A model generated the notes under the pieces. That model worked only from the letters and a program-made list of their open reading frames with translations, had not been told where the DNA came from and made no database searches. A program made the translations under genes and the position numbers. A stretch of 64,000 nt of DNA from Allium sativum (Eukaryota; Streptophyta; Magnoliopsida; Asparagales; Amaryllidaceae): the NCBI GenBank assembly GCA_030737875.1, contig CM060910.1:633689303-633753302 (forward strand), given 5' to 3'. Positions 59,199 through 64,000 of this stretch are shown here, piece after piece. Position 1 is the stretch's first letter. The number at the start of each line of letters is the position of its first letter.

Positions 59199-59921
59199 TG
59201 TTAGATCAAAATTTGGTTCTAACACCAAAATTGTTCTGATTTGTAGAGAATTATAACTGAAAAATGAGAAAAAAGCAGAAAACACAAAAAGTTTATAGTG
59301 GTTCGGTGTTAACGAGCCTACGTCCACTTTATATGCTATTGATTATACTTTGAATGCTAGTATAACTAATGATTTCTCTCAAACTCACTCTTACAGTTAT
59401 GATTTTTCTCAGTAATACTGATAAGAAATAGTGGTCCGACAGTAATGGTGGAATCAATACTCAATACTGCTAAAAGATCCTGAAAAATGCCAGTCTCTAG
59501 GCTATTTATAGCTGATTCTGTCAGGCGGTTTGCGGTCACACGTGGTATAGATCCAGAGAAAATCGGATCAGATCGAGCAATGAGGAGGAATTGGTCAATA
59601 TGACAGTTGTGGACAGGTGTCGCGAGATCCGTGCATTTCGGATCGCTGAATACCAGTTCGTGGTTGAACAAGTCCGGGGCTTCGCTGCGCGTCGGGGGAT
59701 CGGATCGGAGTGAGGTAGTGGCGCAGGTGTGGATCGAGTCATGATGAGGTGGACGGATCGATGTTACGATAGGGGTGATCCAAGGAGGGTAGCGATCCGT
59801 TCTTGCGATCCGAGGAGGGTAGCAGGGCCATGACCAAACCTTTCATGAATTAAAGGAACGTAGTTTCATACTTTCTTCTTGTGTGTGAGCCTTGGTGGCT
59901 ATCTCAAAAAGCTAGCCAACA
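59199..59921 (-). repeat. D 5' LTR (723 bp)
   Basis: Partner of 34498-35230. It has the same ends TGTTAGATC and GCTAGCCAACA, the minus-strand TATAAATA box near 59503-59510, the same GTGGTTCGG/CCTACGTCC motif pair (59300-59328), and the dense GATC cluster (59548-59820). It lacks about 10 bp present in the other copy near 34713. Confidence 0.9.
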
Positions 59922-59926
59922 TATAC
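59922..59926. repeat. Target site duplication of D, right copy
   Basis: TATAC after the LTR, matched at 34493-34497. Confidence 0.88.
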
Positions 59927-60327
59927 TTATATATTAAATTCAAGAAAACTAAATTTAACGAAAATAAATAAATAAATGTCATCATATTTATTAAACAACA
60001 TCTTCAACTTCAAACAGTATAGAATTCAAACTTAACATTAAAATTCTAGTTGTAAATAATATTCCAACTATATAAAATCGCATAATATAAATAATTTAAT
60101 CGTTATAATTTAAAAATGAATTCCATAGTGACTATTTAGAAATTTGAATTGGACGTAACTTAAAATCTATAAGCTGGAATTTCGATTTTTCCCTTGCATT
60201 AGAGAAATATCATCAAATCAGTTCAAACATTTCTTGTTTCACAGAATTCGCCTTATATTGGATCTTGTATATTCAGTCAAAGTTCAAATCAAAAATTACG
60301 AACTACCACGGCGTTTCGAGCTCGTAA

Positions 60328-60364
<37 letters not shown>

Positions 60365-60476
60365 GAACTCTATTTTAAATAAATAAATTCGATTAAATAT
60401 CCATTATATTCCAATATAATATATAAACAAATTTAAATATTCGAATTTAAATGGCTGAAAAATCTGGGATGTTAAA

Positions 60477-60492
60477 TTCTTCTCCCCTTAAA
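60477..60492 (-). other. Polypurine tract of family C
   Basis: On the minus strand AAGGGGAGAAGAA lies before the LTR start, with GCAATTTCGAGGACGAATTT upstream, as in family B. The LTR start itself reads TTTAACATCCC, so the expected TG has changed. Confidence 0.7.
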
Positions 60493-61565
60493 ATAAATTC
60501 GTCCTCGAAATTGCAAAGTAAGAGTTCTAAACCAAATTATCTTAAAATCATTACCTTTTCATTAATTTCAAAATAAATTTGAACTCTAAAAATTTTCTAG
60601 AATTTTGCCAGCACGTCCTCTGCATAGCTCGATCGGTACGACTATAACTGCCACTCTGGGCCTCGACTTCTTCGAAAAGAAAATTCAAAATCCAAATTGC
60701 AATCCACTTAGGGTAAAAAGAAATTGCTTAACCCATAATATTAATGTTTACCTTTTTGTCGAGCATTCCGATTCAAATTCCAATTTTCGAAACCTATCAA
60801 GTGGCTGCTCATCGTCTGCATTTGCAGTTTGTATAACCGAATCATGTCTACATTCTTCAGAATTCTGCACTTATTCCGCTTATAATACAAATAATAAATC
60901 TGGGTGAAATAATTCCATTTCCACTTCACCACCAAGCTTATTTCTAATCCACTCTACCAGGATTTATCTCCTTGTTTTCCATTTATACAATTTCTCATTA
61001 ACCCTACTGGTTAAATTCTATTCAATATAGGGTTTGTATCTGTTTGGTTTAACATCCATTAATATCGATCGATTAATGTCAAAATTAATTCCTATGATTT
61101 ATCCATTTAATTTTCAAATCCCAATTTATTTAAGTTCATTTTATTCGAAGTCATTCTTAAATTGATTCTACTTAACCAGGTTCAATTTCGCTTTCATATC
61201 CGATTCCATTGATTAATTGATTTTCTAATCAGTTCAACTCTATTTCATAATTCAAATTTGATTTCAAATCAGAACAAACAAATAACCCACATTACTATAA
61301 TATAGAAAATAAAAAAAATTCTATATAAAAATATACCTTGTGTAAAATTATTTCATTTACCCTCTTTTATAAAACAATATTGTGTCAATTCCCAGTTTGA
61401 TATGGTTTCCCCATACTTGAACCGATTAATTAACAAAATACAAAACATTTTTATATAAAATCTACAAATACGCTCTCATAATATACACTCAACTCAATCT
61501 AGGGTGTTACTAACCCCATCTCTATTGAGTTATGCCACAGAGCCAAGGTTACTACTCAACCAATA

Positions 61566-61577
61566 GCTCTGATACCA
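61566..61577 (-). other. Primer binding site of family C
   Basis: TGGTATCAGAGC on the minus strand, one base from the LTR start at 61579. Confidence 0.92.
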
Positions 61578-61578
61578 C

Positions 61579-64000
61579 TGTAACGACCCAACAATTTTCA
61601 GCCCCGAAAATCGACATAAATACTTCACCGTAACTTATGCCGACCTTCCAAACACCGAAAACACTGGAACATTTATAGAAAGAAATTAGAGGGTGAGATA
61701 AGAAAGAAAGTTAGAATAGAAGAAGAAGAAGAAGAACCAATACAACATAAACTGAGTCTCACATCACAACGGAAAAAATATAATACAGAAATAAATCTTT
61801 ATTGAGAGCTTTTAAAAATACTTACAATATCAGAGTACAACACACATCTGGATAGTTCTAATAACCTACCCCATATACACAGCGGAATAGTAGTAATATA
61901 ATATCATACATCTGAACACCTTCAGCTCGTCTCTAGACTTCGCAGTATCTGATAACCTGGACCTGTACAACCCGGGCTAACCCGGGCATTTACAAAACAC
62001 CAGGTCAGTCTGGTGAACCAAAGTGAGAAAAAAAACTCGCACAGCATTAAGGGTATCACACAACTTGATTTTAAAGTCAAAATCCTTTTGAAAGAAAAGG
62101 ATAATCGTAAGACCAGATCCATACATAAATACGGACGGTTTTTACCTTACGATAACCCAAAATAGTTTTGAAATCAATATTTTTTCCCTCATATTATACT
62201 AGTGTCTAAATACAAGTAAATATCAATCTAGCGGAATGCTTGCATCTCACGCTCCACATATATAGTATACAATCAAAAACCGCGGGCGCTTATTGGAGAT
62301 CGGTTTCTGACTATGACAAGGTATGGGACCACCTGTCGATAGTGATTCTCTAGAGGTGAATACACTGGGTTCAACAAGAACGTCTTGCAACCCGGCCCTC
62401 ACATGACCGACCACTCATTTCGCTTGAGTGTATCGAATGTATATCACCAACGGTTGGGCTCAAACCACCGTTTCCCGAAAAGGGACAGCATCGAAATAGA
62501 TTAAAGAATGAAATGGATTTTCTCTAGAAAGGTGATTATACACCCTAATGGGAGCGACCCACATAGCCATGTTACCTGCCCGATTTCTGTCATTTCCCGA
62601 TTGATGAGGCTTGAGGTCAGAACACATCTGGTCATCATACACTTTGAATGCCACATTTTCAGATCCGCCAAATCACTAATTGACGTCCACAAAAATATTC
62701 TGGTCGTTAAGCTAGAGAGGTGCCCCTCTTCGCCACTAACAGAGATACGTTTGTAAAGATCAACGTACGTGACCCTTAAGAAATACTCTATCAGACATTC
62801 GTCCATACAAGTCATCCAGGAACAGGATGAACCGAAGGTACTCTCCTACTGCATCCAATATAAGAATCACCCCATGGATCAGTAGCGAGTAGTCCTTGCA
62901 ACCCACAGATTCCAACCGCGATAGAACCCCAATATATCTCCGGATCGAATCAGAGATTGTAAGTGGTTCTTCCGCTTTATGAAGATCCATGGTCTTCAAA
63001 TGCTCCATCTCAATCGTCGTTTGATAACTTCTATATATTTCTTATTTGTTGGTCGGAATGGTTTTCGAATATACATTCGATCCCGGTCTTTCCATACCAA
63101 CAATCGTAAAGGTCAAATCTGAAAGTCAGTTATTTAACTATCAAACGAACATTCATGAAATCATAAAATGGATTCACTGGTCTAGTACTCAGCATCACTT
63201 GGCTTCTTTAATCAATTAAACTTGAATATTCCAATATTGGGGAAAACATTTCACTTATCACTTTAATATATTGATATTCGCAAAAACATCTCATTTTAAA
63301 TATTTTAAAAAGAATATATTATATAACGATATCCAATACTCAATTTGACTATCATTTTCAAACATTTACTATAACATTTTGTTATTTATAACTGAGAAAT
63401 CAGTTCAACTTACTATTCGACGTTACGCCAACTCTTTTGTTTCATTACTTGGAAAGTATCCAATCCTTATTCTTACAGAATAAACCTTTTTATACCTCAT
63501 TCCCTTACTCTTTGAAATTATCGCCCAATCTCCTTTTAATTCCTTTACAAGGGAAATATTGCCTCATATTATTTCCGTTACTCTGGAAATCTTATCATAC
63601 ACTCTCGCCATTACCAAATAGTATTATCCTTGGATAGTCCCGAAGTCGTTCAAGTTGGGGTATTTTAATTACCTCTCAGACCTTGATCAACAACGTTCTT
63701 ATCTTAAGATAAATACGAGTTGTAATTCAAGAACTGATATTCAATTTAATATCAAAACACATCCCACTTATCTTGTTTATTTAAAATATAGCCTTAAAGT
63801 TCTTCTTACCCTCTTTGGAAGTTTCTCTTTTTTAGTATTTGCTTACTAAACATTTCTTTTATTATTCTCGACTTATTAAAATAACTTTGTTTTATAACGG
63901 GATTATCATTACAAACCCTATTTTCAACTTCGTTTACCAAACTCAAATCAAATCCCTTTTACCAATCCCCTTTTCTTTAGGGAAATCCCTTTTCCACTCT
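61579..64000 (-). repeat. Family C right LTR (partial, runs off the window)
   Basis: Begins TGTAACGACCCAAC and aligns throughout with 29155-31577. A small hairpin ATTTTC/GAAAAT lies about 15 bases from the end in both copies (29170-29187 and 61594-61611). No gene; the frames near 62460-63008 are broken differently in the left LTR. Confidence 0.85.

Larger units (their letters stand above)
34498..59921 (-). mobile_element. Tat-lineage Ty3/gypsy element D, decayed, with antisense gene
   Basis: The element spans 25.4 kb, or about 13.8 kb without the family B insertion at 46077-57652. Minus-strand order: 5' LTR 59921-59199, primer site, gag-protease, RT, RNase H, a second archaeal-type RNase H, integrase, a long 3' region, purine tract, 3' LTR 35230-34498. 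The second RNase H between RNase H and integrase defines the Tat lineage (Ogre/Retand relatives), as does a gene on the opposite strand in the 3' region. The LTRs (733 and 723 bp) differ by several substitutions and small indels, so D is older than B and the Tekay insertion. Pol has at least four stops and a frameshift. Confidence 0.92.
29155..60476 (-). repeat. Family C left LTR, split by the Tat element D
   Basis: Pieces 29155-34497 and 59927-60476 join across the D insertion, which is flanked by TATAC on both sides, to give about 5.89 kb. The end next to the purine tract reads GATGTTAAA where TTACA would be expected, so the terminal CA has decayed. The plus strand of this LTR carries a gene-like segment (about 33020-33410). 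The rest is AT-rich without recognisable genes; the frame at 30328-30684 and similar ones are not supported by motifs and are broken in the other LTR. Confidence 0.83.
60477..61578 (-). other. Family C internal region (no clear coding capacity)
   Basis: 1102 bp with purine tract at one end and primer site at the other. On the minus strand it has the donor-like CTCGACAAAAAGGTAAACA (about 60746-60764). Upstream of it is a short open stretch whose conceptual translation includes EQPLDRFRKLEFESECSTKR, then stops further up. The stretch is too short to name. Otherwise AT-rich, with no gag or pol. Confidence 0.7.
29155..64000 (-). mobile_element. Family C giant-LTR non-autonomous retrotransposon (partial)
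   Basis: On the minus strand: 5' LTR from beyond the window to 61579, primer site 61566-61577, a coding-poor internal region, polypurine tract near 60477-60492, and 3' LTR 60476-29155. The 3' LTR contains the 25.4-kb D insertion. The LTR is about 5.9 kb without the insertion. LTR ends at the primer side are TGTAACGACCCA on the plus strand in both copies, and 29155-31577 aligns with 61579-64000 at an offset near 32423. No gag or pol is seen. Confidence 0.85.

Noticed and set aside
58689..59239. Several overlapping frames on both strands at the D gag start
   Set aside because: They are shadows of gag, whose own frame shows the capsid domain and continues correctly into the 3' part.
60335..60362. 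Long AT dinucleotide run as a regulatory or origin site
   Set aside because: Simple (AT)n microsatellite, also seen near 65-80 and 33826-33840; nothing else marks an origin.

Overview
The window is plant nuclear DNA, most likely from an angiosperm and probably a eudicot; I cannot name the species. It is AT-rich, has no prokaryotic gene organisation, and almost every base belongs to a nested pile of LTR retrotransposons. I found no intact host gene, tRNA, rRNA or CRISPR array.

Layout. (1) 1-27751, + strand: a complex of a coding-poor family (here 'family A') with LTRs of about 6.2 kb, arranged LTR(3' part, 1-2719) - internal (2720-3752) - LTR (3753-9953) - internal (9954-10485) - LTR (10486-27751). 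The last LTR is split by a young Ty3/gypsy chromovirus of Tekay/Del type (15215-26407, TSD TTAAA), which has 3.02-kb LTRs, gag, and pol with a chromodomain. (2) 27752-29154: about 1.4 kb of AT-rich, intron-like sequence whose minus strand resembles part of a family C LTR. (3) 29155-64000, - strand: 'family C', another giant-LTR element without recognisable genes (left LTR 29155-60476, internal 60477-61578, right LTR from 61579 past the window end). Its left LTR is split by a 13.8-kb (net) Tat-lineage Ty3/gypsy element 'D' (34498-59921, TSD TATAC). The gag gene of D is split in turn by 'family B' (46077-57652, TSD GGATC), a third giant-LTR element with 5.06/5.08-kb LTRs. The right side is thus a three-level nest: C, then D, then B.

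How the parts work together. The Tekay element encodes capsid (Gag), protease, reverse transcriptase, RNase H and a chromodomain integrase. It carries one in-frame stop in gag and a frame change at a G12 run. Families A, B and C have no recognisable gag or pol. They share with Tekay the initiator-Met-type primer site TGGTATCAGAGC (one mismatch in A), TGTAAY... termini, and a TTCGRGGACRAAA motif just before the polypurine tract. I infer that they are parasites or derivatives of Tekay-type elements. D is a Tat element with a second, archaeal-type RNase H domain and a decayed pol. Between integrase and 3' LTR it carries a gene on the opposite strand (35657-40043) with its own TATA box, 5'UTR intron, a domain resembling the 'putative gypsy type transposon' family, a long coiled coil and a basic C-terminus.

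The most interesting signals are non-coding. The Tekay LTR has a pair of ~96-nt hairpin units whose stems differ by compensatory changes. The family A LTR has a series of stem-loops. Family B has a 51-nt hairpin at the LTR end beside the primer site. Element D has dense GATC-motif clusters and a tandem array of hairpins. All three giant-LTR families contain housekeeping-promoter-like segments (telobox, and GGGCC/GCCCA sites in B and C). Homology statements are by eye; no database was searched.
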